A program made the position numbers and the translations under genes. A stretch of DNA of 10,407 nucleotides from Veillonella sp. (lineage in GTDB: Bacteria > Bacillota > Negativicutes > Veillonellales > Veillonellaceae): assembly GCF_019414865.1 (NCBI RefSeq), contig NZ_DXLG01000054.1, positions 1-10,407 of the forward strand, written 5' to 3'. Shown here in pieces: positions 1 through 7,882 of this stretch. How positions within the stretch are numbered: the stretch's first letter is position 1; each line of letters begins with the position of its first letter. The notes under the pieces were generated by a model. It was not told the origin of the DNA. It saw only the letters and a program-made list of their open reading frames with translations, and did no database searches.

Positions 1-210
1 GATAAAAGCCTTATAGTACATGTATTTAGAAAGGATTGAGTCCGATGGGTTGTGACTGAATAGCAAGGCATGCTCTATAGCAATATATGGTGTACAGAAG
101 TAGTGTTGCATACATATGAATGGTTAAAGAAATATTTAAAAATATAAAATGGTATATCGCAACATAGTTTTTTGTACATAGATACTTTCATTATACGTAT
201 GGAGGGTATT
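1..210. other. Non-coding leader upstream of the first pdu gene
   Basis: No gene is recognisable here. On the plus strand the only open stretch from the left edge is 12 codons ending in TGA at 37-39; it could be the tail of an upstream gene but is too short to identify. On the minus strand the longest ATG-led frame is about 29 codons and resembles nothing I know. The region holds imperfect dyads, for example AGCA/TGCT around 62-74 and ATATG/CATAT around 85-117, and becomes very AT-rich from 120 to 150. I see no cobalamin-riboswitch signature. The stretch most likely carries the promoter and 5' leader of the operon. Confidence 0.6.
143..170 (+). promoter_or_regulatory. Candidate -10 box and operator-like element ahead of pduB'
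   Basis: TATAAAAT at 143-150 resembles a -10 box. The best -35 candidate (TGGTTA at 121-126, 16-base spacer) is poor, as would fit an activator-dependent promoter. It is followed directly by GGTATATCGCAACATAGTTT at 151-170. A related arrangement, TATAAAAT then GGTATGCCAATATAGTTT, recurs in the gap before pduU at 7897-7935. The recurrence in front of two pdu gene blocks is the main reason to list it. The role as promoter or operator is inferred. Confidence 0.3.
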
Positions 211-912
211 ATGGCGACAACATGTGGATTAACTGAATTTGTAGGGACTAGTAAAACTGGTGATACTATAGGTCTCGTAATTGCTAACGTAGATCAACAA
301 GTATTAGATGCGATGAAACTAAAGAAAAAATATCGTTCTATCGGTATTTTAGGTGCTCGTACTGGTGCAGGCCCACACATTATGGCTGCTGATGAAGCGG
401 TAAAAGCAACCAATACTGAAATTGTTAGCATTGAATTACCTCGTGATACTAAAGGTGGCGCAGGCCATGGCTCGTTAATCATCTTTGGTGGTGATGATGT
501 ATCCGATGTAAAACGAGCTATTGAAGTAGCGTTAGCTGAAGTGGAACGCACCTTTGGCGATGTATATGCAAACGATGCTGGTCATATTGAACTTCAATAT
601 ACAGCACGCGCTAGTCATGCAGTAAATGCAGCATTTGGCGCTCCTGAAGGTAAAGCATTTGGCCTTATCGTAGGTGCTCCAGCAGCTATTGGAGTAGTTA
701 TGGCCGATGTAGCTGTTAAATCTGCAAACGTTGATGTAATCGGTTATGCATCTCCGTCTGCAGGTACAAGTAATTCTAACGAAGTAATTTTACAGATTTC
801 TGGCGATTCTGGGGCTGTACGACAAGCGGTTATCTCTGCTCGTGAAGTAGGTAAACAATTGCTCGGTACTATGGGTGACGAACCAGTGAACGGAGCCCCT
901 TCCTATATCTAA
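211..912 (+). CDS. pduB: PduB'-type trimeric microcompartment shell protein (short form)
   Basis: Shell protein with two tandem BMC domains that forms pseudohexameric trimers in the Pdu microcompartment facets. The 233-residue product begins M-A-T-T-C-G-L-T-E-F-V-G, matching the internal start of Salmonella PduB that gives PduB'. It follows that family almost without gaps (RSIGILGARTGAGPHIMAAD at 42-61, ELPRDTKGGAGHGS near 75-88, SGDSGAVRQAVISAREVGK near 197-215) to the typical S-Y-I end. ATG 211 is chosen because GGAGGG lies at 201-206 and homology begins there. The frame upstream has only a TTG at 172 and is closed by TAA at 145-147, so it cannot encode the roughly 37-residue N-terminal extension of full PduB. 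No pduA precedes it, unlike the classical pduAB order. A long-form paralogue lies at 10139. Confidence 0.95.
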   Translation: MATTCGLTEFVGTSKTGDTIGLVIANVDQQVLDAMKLKKKYRSIGILGARTGAGPHIMAADEAVKATNTEIVSIELPRDTKGGAGHGSLIIFGGDDVSDVKRAIEVALAEVERTFGDVYANDAGHIELQYTARASHAVNAAFGAPEGKAFGLIVGAPAAIGVVMADVAVKSANVDVIGYASPSAGTSNSNEVILQISGDSGAVRQAVISAREVGKQLLGTMGDEPVNGAPSYI

Positions 913-933
913 TCTGAAAGGATGGTATGCCCT

Positions 934-2595
934 ATGAAATCAAAACGTTTCGAAGTCTTAAGTCAACGTCCTGTTAATCAGGATGGTTATGTAAAGGAAT
1001 GGGTAGAGGAAGGTTTTATAGCCATGGAATCTCCTCAAGATCCAAAGCCTAGCCTCAAAATCGAAGGCGGTCGCATCGTTGAACTCGATGGTAAACGCCG
1101 CGAAGATTTTGATCTTATCGATACATTTATTGCGAACTACGGTATCGTTCTCGATGGTGCTCAACAAGCGATGGCAAAGGACTCAAAAGAGATTGCTAAT
1201 ATGATGCTTACACCATCAGTGCCTCGTGAAGAAATCGTTAAGATTTGTAAATCTATTACCCCAGCGAAAATGCTGGAAGTTGTTTCTTGCATGAATGTTG
1301 TTGAAATGATGCAATGTATGCAAAAAATGCGTGCTCGTCGTACAATGGCTAACCAAGCCCATGTAACGAACGTAAACGACAACCCAGTACAAATCGCAGC
1401 GGATGCTGCAGAAGGTGCACTTCGTGGGTTCGCAGAAGAAGAAACAACAGTTGCCGTTGCTCGTTATGCACCACTTAATGCCATCAGCTTACTTGTAGGT
1501 TCTCAATGTGGTCGACCAGGCGTATTGACTCAATGCTCCTTGGAGGAAGCAACAGAATTGGAACTTGGTATGCGTGGCTTCACAGCTTATGCAGAAACTA
1601 TTTCTGTATATGGTACAGAAGATGTATTTACTGATGGTGATGATACACCTTGGTCTAAAGGCTTCCTCGCATCTGCTTATGCATCTCGTGGCCTTAAAAT
1701 GCGCTTTACTTCTGGTACAGGTTCTGAAGTACAAATGGGCCAAGCAGAAGGTAAATCTATGTTGTACCTTGAAATCCGTTGCCTATACATCACAAAAGGG
1801 GCTGGCGTACAAGGTATCCAAAATGGTTCTGTAAGCTGTATCGGTATTCCAGCAGCCGTACCTTCTGGTATCCGTGCTGTATTAGCAGAAAACCTTGTAG
1901 CAGCTATGCTCGACCTAGAATGTGCATCTAGTAATGACCAAACATTCAGCCACTCCGACTTGCGTAGAACAGCTCGTACATTGATGCAATTTGCACCAGG
2001 TACTGACTTCATCTGCTCTGGTTATAGTTCTACACCAAACTATGATAACATGTTTGCTGGCTCCAACTGGGATGCTGAGGACTTTGATGACTGGACAGTT
2101 ATCCAACGTGACCTCAAGGTAAATGGCGGTCTTATCCCTGCTCGCGAAGAAGAAGTAGTAGCGGTTCGTAATAAAGCGGCTCGTGCACTACAAGCTTTGT
2201 TCAAAGCTTTAGGTTTGCCTCCGATTACAGATCAAGAGGTAGAGGCTGCTACCTATGCGAATGGCTCTAAAGACATGCCTCCTCGCGATAAGGTTGCAGA
2301 TATTAAAGCGGCTCAAGACTTGTTAAACCGCGGTGTTACAGGCGTTGACTTCGTAAAAGGCTTAGCTAAAGAAGGTCATCAAGATGTAGCACAAAGTATT
2401 TTGAATCTATTAAAACAAAAAATCTCCGGTGATTACTTACAAACATCGGCTATCTTTGACCGTGACTTTAACGTTATCTCCGCGATTAACAATAAAAATG
2501 ACTATCAAGGTGCTGGCACAGGTTATCGTGTGGAAGGTGAAGATTGGGAACGCATTAAAAATATTCCAAACGCCATTGATCCACGGGATATATAA
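934..2595 (+). CDS. pduC: Adenosylcobalamin-dependent diol/glycerol dehydratase, large (alpha) subunit
   Basis: Catalytic TIM-barrel subunit that converts 1,2-propanediol to propionaldehyde, or glycerol to 3-hydroxypropionaldehyde, by a radical mechanism. The 553 residues are nearly the same length as the roughly 554-residue enterobacterial PduC. Family active-site residues fall at the Klebsiella diol dehydratase numbers: Q141, H143, E170, E221, Q296, S301, D335, Q336 and S362. Strongly conserved runs include RPGVLTQCSLEEATEL (194-209) and ECASSNDQTFSHSD (329-342). ATG 934 is preferred over ATG 922 because it gives the canonical M-x-S-K-R-F-E start and sits 8 bases after AAGGATGG, whereas ATG 922 lies inside that ribosome site. 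It follows pduB' after 21 bases and precedes the other two dehydratase subunits. Sequence alone does not settle whether diol or glycerol is the main substrate. Confidence 0.97.
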   Translation: MKSKRFEVLSQRPVNQDGYVKEWVEEGFIAMESPQDPKPSLKIEGGRIVELDGKRREDFDLIDTFIANYGIVLDGAQQAMAKDSKEIANMMLTPSVPREEIVKICKSITPAKMLEVVSCMNVVEMMQCMQKMRARRTMANQAHVTNVNDNPVQIAADAAEGALRGFAEEETTVAVARYAPLNAISLLVGSQCGRPGVLTQCSLEEATELELGMRGFTAYAETISVYGTEDVFTDGDDTPWSKGFLASAYASRGLKMRFTSGTGSEVQMGQAEGKSMLYLEIRCLYITKGAGVQGIQNGSVSCIGIPAAVPSGIRAVLAENLVAAMLDLECASSNDQTFSHSDLRRTARTLMQFAPGTDFICSGYSSTPNYDNMFAGSNWDAEDFDDWTVIQRDLKVNGGLIPAREEEVVAVRNKAARALQALFKALGLPPITDQEVEAATYANGSKDMPPRDKVADIKAAQDLLNRGVTGVDFVKGLAKEGHQDVAQSILNLLKQKISGDYLQTSAIFDRDFNVISAINNKNDYQGAGTGYRVEGEDWERIKNIPNAIDPRDI

Positions 2596-2600
2596 GGAGG
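2594..2600 (+). promoter_or_regulatory. Ribosome binding site deciding the pduD start
   Basis: A perfect AAGGAGG overlaps the pduC stop codon (TAA 2593-2595). Two adjacent ATGs follow, at 2605 and 2608. The second has the better spacing (7 bases against 4) and gives the M-A-E-I-N start seen in PduD proteins. Overlap with the stop suggests translational coupling of pduC and pduD. Confidence 0.75.
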
Positions 2601-2607
2601 TGTCATG

Positions 2608-3303
2608 ATGGCTGAAATTAACAAAGATGTATTACGTTCTATTATCCTAGACGTTTTACAAGAAATGGGTGGTGTTCATGAGGCACCACAATTCAAGGCT
2701 AGTGTTGGTGAAAGCACAACATCAAGTGCGGCTCCTAGACATGAAGATCCAACTGGTGACGATAGCTGGCTCCAAACTGGTGGCCCTGCACAACCTGGTA
2801 CAAGCGCAGATGAAGTAGTTATTGCTGTTGGTCCTGCCTTTGGCCGTAGTCAACGACAAACTATCGTTGGTGTACCGCATCAAGAAGTAATTCGCCAATT
2901 AGTAGCTGGTATCGAAGAAGAAGGTTTAAAAGCTCGTGTGATTCGCGTATACCGTTCCTCTGACGTAGCGGCCGTAGCTGTTGAAGGCGATTCTATTTCT
3001 GGATCTGGTGTATGTATCGGTATTCAATCTAAAGGTACTACTTTGATTCACCAACGCGATTTACAACCACTTTCAAATTTGGAATTATTCCCTCAAGCAC
3101 CGCTATTAACAGCTGAAACATACCGTGCTATCGGTAAAAATGCTGCTAAATACGCTAAGGGCGAATCCCCAACACCAGTACCAACAATGAACGATCAAAT
3201 GGCTCGTCCAAAATACCAAGCATTATCTGCATTGCTTCATATCAAGGAAACTAAGCATGTAGTAAAAGGTAAGCCAGCTGATGAAGTTCGTGTCACTGTA
3301 TAA
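2608..3303 (+). CDS. pduD: Diol/glycerol dehydratase, medium (beta) subunit with encapsulation peptide
   Basis: Beta subunit of the dehydratase, contributing to binding of the cobalamin cofactor at the interface with PduC. The 231 residues comprise an N-terminal amphipathic helix (about 1-21, MAEINKDVLRSIILDVLQEM), a variable Ser/Thr/Ala/Pro-rich linker (about 28-65) and a conserved core from D-E-V-V-I-A-V-G at 68 to the end. The core includes GIEEEGLKARVIR (101-113), the GSGVCIGIQSKGTT segment (132-145), LSNLELFPQAPLLT (155-168) and NDQMARPKYQA (195-205). In Salmonella the PduD N-terminus targets the dehydratase into the microcompartment, and the same job is inferred here. The GIEEEG motif is shared with PduH, reflecting the known structural relation that lets the reactivase exchange subunits with the enzyme. 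Confidence 0.96.
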   Translation: MAEINKDVLRSIILDVLQEMGGVHEAPQFKASVGESTTSSAAPRHEDPTGDDSWLQTGGPAQPGTSADEVVIAVGPAFGRSQRQTIVGVPHQEVIRQLVAGIEEEGLKARVIRVYRSSDVAAVAVEGDSISGSGVCIGIQSKGTTLIHQRDLQPLSNLELFPQAPLLTAETYRAIGKNAAKYAKGESPTPVPTMNDQMARPKYQALSALLHIKETKHVVKGKPADEVRVTV

Positions 3304-3314
3304 GGAGGTTTACT

Positions 3315-3851
3315 ATGGCTAACGAATTAGAAGCCTTAATTCGGCAGATTGTATCTGATATAGAAGGGGCAAAGGGAAATGCTACACAATACTCTGCGCC
3401 TCATACATCATCTACACCTAATACAGCAGTTGTAGATAGAGTGGTTACCATCGAAGATTATCCAATTTCTAAAAAACACCCAGAATGGATTGATCTTGGT
3501 CAAGGTCGAGACTTGAGCCACATTACGATGGATAACGTAATGGCCGGTCATATCACAATGGACGATTTAAAAATTTCTCCATCCATTTTGAAAGCTCAAG
3601 GTCAAATTGCTAAGGCTGGGGGCCGAGATCAAATTGAACTCAACTTCTCTCGTGCTGCAGAAATGACAAAGGTAAGTGATAAACGCTTACTTGAAATGTA
3701 CAATGCACTTCGTCCATATCGTTCTTCCAAACAAGAATTATTAGATATTGCTAGCGAACTTGATGGTTTAGGGGCTCCGATTTGTGCAAACTTTGTACGA
3801 GAAGCTGCAGAAAATTATGAACGTCGTAAAAAACTTAAAGGTGATAATTAA
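3315..3851 (+). CDS. pduE: Diol/glycerol dehydratase, small (gamma) subunit
   Basis: Small subunit of the dehydratase heterohexamer. The 178 residues are close to the roughly 173 of Salmonella PduE. The first 20 residues (MANELEALIRQIVSDIEGAK) are predicted to be an amphipathic helix, then a linker to about 42, then the conserved core: DYPISKKHPEW (48-58), the T-M-D-N-V repeat region (71-85), AGGRDQIELNFSRAAEMT (101-118), EMYNALRPYRSS (127-138) and FVREAAENYERRKKLKGD (160-177). ATG 3315 lies 6 bases after a perfect AAGGAGG that overlaps the pduD stop, so the two genes are probably translationally coupled. The helix resembles those of PduD and long PduB, so this subunit may carry a second encapsulation signal; that is inferred. 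Confidence 0.96.
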   Translation: MANELEALIRQIVSDIEGAKGNATQYSAPHTSSTPNTAVVDRVVTIEDYPISKKHPEWIDLGQGRDLSHITMDNVMAGHITMDDLKISPSILKAQGQIAKAGGRDQIELNFSRAAEMTKVSDKRLLEMYNALRPYRSSKQELLDIASELDGLGAPICANFVREAAENYERRKKLKGDN

Positions 3852-3869
3852 CCTATAGGAGATGTCATT

Positions 3870-5696
3870 ATGAAACGAATTGTTGGCATCGATATCGGAA
3901 ACTCTACAACAGAAGCGGCCTTGGCCGAAATTCATAGTAATGGAGAGGTAAAGTTCTTATCTTCTGCCATCGCTAGTACCACTGGTATTAAAGGGACGCG
4001 CGAAAATATCGTAGGCCTCATGGATGCCCTCAAGTCGCTAATTAGGTCTGCTAATCTTACACTACGAGACATTGACTTAGTTCGCATTAATGAGGCTACA
4101 CCAGTTATCGGCGATGTGGCCATGGAAACGATTACAGAAACCATAATTACGGAATCTACGATGATAGGGCACAACCCTAAAACACCAGGTGGCTTAGGTC
4201 TTGGTGTAGGGTATACCGTTCCCATTGAGCAACTAATTGATAAGCCACAAGGTCAGCCATACATCGTGGTAGCTCCAAAGATTATCGATTTTGAATTGAT
4301 AGCACAGCTGATTAATGCATATTGCAAACGAGGTTATGATATTCGAGCTGCTATCCTTCAAGCCGATGACGGCGTACTCGTTAACAATCGATTGGATCAT
4401 AAAATTCCTATCGTAGATGAGGTTGCGTATATCGATAAAATCCCAATGGGCATGCTTTCTGCCGTAGAGGTTGTAGAACCGGGGCAAGTGGTATCACAAT
4501 TATCAAATCCTTATGGGATTGCCACTGTATTTGAGCTTTCACCAGAGGAAACAAAGAATATTGTACCTATCGCTAGAGCTCTTATCGGAAATCGCTCAGC
4601 TGTAGTCATCAAAACACCGGCAGGGGACGTTAAGGAGCGGGTAATACCGGCAGGATCCATCATTGTTATGGGGAATGATCGAACTGTATCCGTCGATGTA
4701 TCTGCTGGGGCAGAGAGAATTATGGAAACCCTCGAATCTGTTCATCCTATCGATGATATCAGTGGTGAAGCAGGTACGAACGTAGGTGGCATGCTTGAAA
4801 AGGTTCGCCTTACAATGGCTCAATTGACAAATAAATCCCCGCAAGATGTATTCATCCAAGACTTGCTAGCCGTAGATGTAGCTGTCCCTATCAATGTAAA
4901 GGGTGGCCTTGCAGGTGAGTTCTCTATGGAACAAGCCGTAGGCATTGCCTCCATGGTTAAGTCAGATCATCTACAAATGGAAATCATTGCAAAGCAGGTA
5001 GAAAAAGAGTTAGGCGTACCAGTTGAAATCGGTGGTGAAGAGGCTGAATCAGCTATCTTAGGGGCTTTGACTACACCGGGGACAGCAAAACCAATGGCCA
5101 TACTCGATCTAGGGGCAGGCTCAACTGATGCATCCATCATTAACCAAGAAGGAAAAATTAAAGCCATTCATCTTGCAGGAGCAGGAAATATGGTAACTAT
5201 GCTCATTAATTCTGAACTTGGTTTAGAGGATATGCATATTGCAGAAGCCATCAAACGAGATCCATTGGCTCAAGTACTCAGTGTATATCACATTCGTCAC
5301 GAAGATGGAACGGTGCAGTTCTTTAATGAACCACTTTCGGCAGCATTGTTTGGACGCGTTGTTATCGTAACGCCAGATGGGCTCGTTCCTGTAGAGCGAG
5401 ATATCCCTCTAGAAAAGATTAAGCGTGTTCGTCAAACTGCAAAGAAACGGGTATTTGTCACAAACTCACTCCGCGCTTTGGCATCTGTTAGTCCTACTCA
5501 TAATGTGCGAGATATACCATTCGTAGTTATCGTAGGTGGTTCTGCATTAGACTTTGAAATTCCTCAACTCGTAACCGATGCACTTTCACAATATGCATTA
5601 GTAGCGGGGCGAGGCAATATTCGAGGCGTTGAAGGGGCACGAAATGCGGTAGCAACAGGATTGGTATTATCTTATGCACAGAAGGGAGGCCTATGA
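3870..5696 (+). CDS. pduG: Diol dehydratase reactivase, large (ATPase) subunit
   Basis: DdrA-type molecular chaperone that uses ATP to release damaged cobalamin from inactivated diol or glycerol dehydratase. The 608 residues match the roughly 610 of the family. An actin/Hsp70-like nucleotide fold is marked by phosphate-1 GIDIGNSTTEAALA (6-19) and phosphate-2 LDLGAGSTDASII (412-424). Other family runs are NEATPVIGDVAMETITETII (74-93), STMIGHNPKTPGG (96-108), NPYGIATVFELSPEETKNIV (213-232), GGLAGEFSMEQAVGIASMVK (345-364) and VGGSALDFEIPQ (555-566). AGGAGA at 3857-3862 supports ATG 3870. It works with PduH, whose start overlaps this gene's stop. Its position right after pduCDE is the usual one. 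Confidence 0.97.
   Translation: MKRIVGIDIGNSTTEAALAEIHSNGEVKFLSSAIASTTGIKGTRENIVGLMDALKSLIRSANLTLRDIDLVRINEATPVIGDVAMETITETIITESTMIGHNPKTPGGLGLGVGYTVPIEQLIDKPQGQPYIVVAPKIIDFELIAQLINAYCKRGYDIRAAILQADDGVLVNNRLDHKIPIVDEVAYIDKIPMGMLSAVEVVEPGQVVSQLSNPYGIATVFELSPEETKNIVPIARALIGNRSAVVIKTPAGDVKERVIPAGSIIVMGNDRTVSVDVSAGAERIMETLESVHPIDDISGEAGTNVGGMLEKVRLTMAQLTNKSPQDVFIQDLLAVDVAVPINVKGGLAGEFSMEQAVGIASMVKSDHLQMEIIAKQVEKELGVPVEIGGEEAESAILGALTTPGTAKPMAILDLGAGSTDASIINQEGKIKAIHLAGAGNMVTMLINSELGLEDMHIAEAIKRDPLAQVLSVYHIRHEDGTVQFFNEPLSAALFGRVVIVTPDGLVPVERDIPLEKIKRVRQTAKKRVFVTNSLRALASVSPTHNVRDIPFVVIVGGSALDFEIPQLVTDALSQYALVAGRGNIRGVEGARNAVATGLVLSYAQKGGL
5684..5689 (+). promoter_or_regulatory. Ribosome binding site deciding the pduH start
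   Basis: GGGAGG inside the end of pduG is followed by two adjacent ATGs. Spacing is 3 bases to ATG 5693 and 6 bases to ATG 5696. The second is preferred, giving a one-base overlap in which the pduG stop TGA (5694-5696) shares its A with the pduH ATG. This is a classic stop-start coupling arrangement. Confidence 0.65.
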
Positions 5697-6067
5697 TGGA
5701 TCAAAGTATCGTCAGTAAGCCAACCATATTGCTCTATGCCACACAGCATATCAGTGCGGATATACTAAAACCCGTTCTATATGGCATTGAAGAGGAAGGT
5801 CTACCTGTTGTCATTGAGTTCCATAGTGGTACGCATACGACATTGGCTGACCTAGCATCTCGTAATTCGGCTTTATCTGTTGGGATAGGCGTTGATGATG
5901 AGACGATTGTGTTAACCTATAAAAATATACCGGCTCATCAATTTATTTATCGACTTACGGGCTATGCTCAATATCCAGATAGCTTACGCACCTTAGGTGT
6001 CAATGCAGCCCGCCTTGTAAAAGGTAATCCTTTCGTTTCTGATGAACGATTGGAAGTAGCTTTTTAA
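5696..6067 (+). CDS. pduH: Diol dehydratase reactivase, small subunit
   Basis: DdrB-type partner of PduG. In the family it takes the place of the dehydratase beta subunit during reactivation. The product has 123 residues, similar to the family (about 115-125). Recognisable features are YGIEEEGLPVVIEFHS (29-44), an SVGIGVDDETIVLTYKNIPA segment (61-80) and the conserved C-terminal GVNAARLVKGNPF (101-113). The first 20 residues and the middle differ from enterobacterial PduH, which is normal for this fast-evolving protein. The gene overlaps pduG by one base, so equal expression through translational coupling is likely. It ends 27 bases before pduO. Confidence 0.93.
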   Translation: MDQSIVSKPTILLYATQHISADILKPVLYGIEEEGLPVVIEFHSGTHTTLADLASRNSALSVGIGVDDETIVLTYKNIPAHQFIYRLTGYAQYPDSLRTLGVNAARLVKGNPFVSDERLEVAF

Positions 6068-6094
6068 ATCTAACTAACTTTAGAGGTGGTGCAT

Positions 6095-7141
6095 ATGGCT
6101 ATTTATACGAAAACCGGTGATACAGGTACAACAGCCCTCTTTGATGGCACTAGAGTACCAAAAAATTCACTTCGTGTGGACACATATGGAACCTTTGATG
6201 AATTAAATGCACAGGTTAGTGTATGTGAGAAATTAGTCGTCTCACCAGACAATAAACATGTGCTTCACACATTACAACATCAGCTATTCCGCTTATGTGC
6301 GGAGGTAGCAACGCCTCATGTGGAAAATCTTAGTGAAAGTAGTAATCTAATTTCACAACAAGATATAAGCGAATTGGAACACATGATTGATGACTATACA
6401 AAGCGATTGCCACAGCAACATAGCTTTATATTAAGCGGAAATTATCTATCTGCTGCAGAGCTACACGTGGCGCGTACTATTTGTCGTCGTGGTGAACGAT
6501 TGCTTATAAGTTTAGGTTCTGTAGAACCTATTCGCGATGAGGTTCGTAAATTTATTAATCGACTATCTGATGCTCTATATATCATGGCTCGCATGGAAGA
6601 CTATATACAATTTGTAGAAACAATTGTAGAACGCGTTTCAGAACGTGTAGCAACTAGTCGTGAGGAAATACTGACAGAAAGCAATCAATGCGTAAGTAAT
6701 ATAGAGCATACTGCTGAAAGTGGAGTTATTGATATGACAACTGGATCAGAGTTAGAGCATATTATGACGAAGCTTTCACAAGCGGCAATGGACTACGCTC
6801 AGTCCATAGGCGTACCTATCGTTGTATCTATAGTAGATGCAAACGGTATATTAATGTATTTCCAACGTATGTCAGATGCATTGCTCATCAGTAACGACAT
6901 CGCACAGGCAAAGGCGTACACCGCAGTAGCGCTTAAATCAGCAACTCATGAAATACATCCAAGCGCACAGCCTGATGGCAATCTATTCAACATAGAATCC
7001 ATGGTAAACCGTAAAATTTGCACCTTTGGTGGCGGATATCCAATCATGATTAATGGAAAAATGATTGGTGGACTCGGCATTAGTGGTGGTACTGTGGCAC
7101 AGGATATGGACATTGCATCTCACGCATTACAATCTTTGTAG
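6095..7141 (+). CDS. pduO: PduO-type ATP:cob(I)alamin adenosyltransferase fused to a GlcG/DUF336 domain
   Basis: Makes adenosylcobalamin from ATP and cob(I)alamin, regenerating cofactor for the dehydratase. The 348 residues contain two domains. The N-terminal adenosyltransferase (about 1-175) has KTGDTGTT (6-13), VDTYGTFDELNA (28-39), a phenylalanine at 111 in the segment that packs on the corrin in this family, CRRGER (130-135) and VRKFINRLSDALYIMAR (150-166). A variable linker (about 176-212) leads to a GlcG/HbpS-like DUF336 domain (about 214-348) with IVVSIVDANGILMYFQRMSD (242-261) and an FGGGYPIMINGKMIGGLGISGG segment (311-332). That domain binds haem in Salmonella PduO; whether it does here is not visible. 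ATG 6095 is chosen over upstream GTGs because those lie within the AGAGGTGG ribosome site. The same fusion is standard in Salmonella. Confidence 0.95.
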   Translation: MAIYTKTGDTGTTALFDGTRVPKNSLRVDTYGTFDELNAQVSVCEKLVVSPDNKHVLHTLQHQLFRLCAEVATPHVENLSESSNLISQQDISELEHMIDDYTKRLPQQHSFILSGNYLSAAELHVARTICRRGERLLISLGSVEPIRDEVRKFINRLSDALYIMARMEDYIQFVETIVERVSERVATSREEILTESNQCVSNIEHTAESGVIDMTTGSELEHIMTKLSQAAMDYAQSIGVPIVVSIVDANGILMYFQRMSDALLISNDIAQAKAYTAVALKSATHEIHPSAQPDGNLFNIESMVNRKICTFGGGYPIMINGKMIGGLGISGGTVAQDMDIASHALQSL

Positions 7142-7159
7142 ATTTATGAGGTGAAAACA

Positions 7160-7882
7160 ATGGACGTAACGCAAATGTATATTAGTGAGTTTGTTGGTAC
7201 TGCCGTTCTAATTGCATTTGGTAACAGTACAAATGCATCAATTTTATTAAAGAAAACCATCGTTAGTATTTTTGGTACTAATTGGTTACACATTATCTTT
7301 GGATGGGCCTTTGCCGTTTCCTTTGGTGTATACGTAGGTATTACACTTGGTGGCCCTGGTCATTTGAATCCAGCAGTTACCTTTGCCCTTGCTGTAGCTG
7401 GTATATTCCCTTGGGATCAAGTTATTCCAATGTCCATAGCGCAAATTGCAGGTGGTTTTACAGGTGCTGCCATTGCTGCACTGTTCTATTATCCACATTT
7501 TAAAGTAACAGGTCCTGATGAAGGGAACTGCGTAGGGATTTTTGCAACAGGTCCAGCAATCGATAATAAACCTTTCAATTTGATATCTGAAATTATAGCA
7601 ACATTTATGTTTATGTTAGCGATTCTCTGCTTAGGCAAAATGGCCGATGGTTTGGCACCTATGGTCATCGGTATTTTGGTAGCATCCATTGGTATGTCCT
7701 TTGGTGCAACTACTGGATATGCGTTAAATCCAGCCCGTGACTTTGGTCCACGGTTAGCATACTTCTTATTACCAATTCCTAATAAGGGAACTGCGAATTG
7801 GCAATATGCATGGGTACCATTTATTGGACCATTGATTGGGGCAGGTTTAGCCGTATTATTCTTTCAATTAGTGGCACCTTAA
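7160..7882 (+). CDS. pduF: Propanediol/glycerol diffusion facilitator (MIP/aquaglyceroporin family)
   Basis: Inner-membrane channel expected to admit glycerol or 1,2-propanediol. The 240-residue product has six hydrophobic membrane segments and the two half-helix NPA motifs at 70-72 (LNPAVTF) and 190-192 (LNPARDFGPRLAYF). The aspartate after the second NPA-Arg (D194) marks the aquaglyceroporin branch rather than water channels. By eye against E. coli GlpF, the selectivity-filter positions are W49, Y187 and R193, so the usual phenylalanine is tyrosine here. ATG 7160 lies 6 bases after GAGGTG (7148-7153); the in-frame GTG at 7151 is inside that site. Placement among pdu genes supports the name pduF, but a glpF label would also fit the sequence. 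Confidence 0.93.
   Translation: MDVTQMYISEFVGTAVLIAFGNSTNASILLKKTIVSIFGTNWLHIIFGWAFAVSFGVYVGITLGGPGHLNPAVTFALAVAGIFPWDQVIPMSIAQIAGGFTGAAIAALFYYPHFKVTGPDEGNCVGIFATGPAIDNKPFNLISEIIATFMFMLAILCLGKMADGLAPMVIGILVASIGMSFGATTGYALNPARDFGPRLAYFLLPIPNKGTANWQYAWVPFIGPLIGAGLAVLFFQLVAP

Noticed and set aside
1..170. Cobalamin riboswitch in the leader
   Set aside because: I found no B12-box or conserved core segment; the region is also short for that riboswitch class.
172..210. TTG-initiated N-terminal extension of the first PduB
   Set aside because: The extra 13 residues match nothing in PduB, there is no ribosome site before the TTG, and GGAGGG at 201-206 clearly serves ATG 211.
3932..4859. Several open frames of 80-100 codons on the minus strand inside pduG (similar ones lie opposite pduB', pduC, pduF and pduU)
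   Set aside because: They lie opposite strongly conserved genes, show no recognisable family, and have no supporting ribosome sites or context; they follow from codon bias on the coding strand.
7282..7503. Plus-strand overlapping frame inside pduF
   Set aside because: Its product is rich in Trp, Cys and Tyr with low-complexity runs typical of an out-of-frame translation of a membrane protein gene.
7872..7877. TGGCAC resembling a sigma-54 -24 element
   Set aside because: It lies at the end of pduF coding sequence and no TTGC-type -12 element follows at the required spacing.
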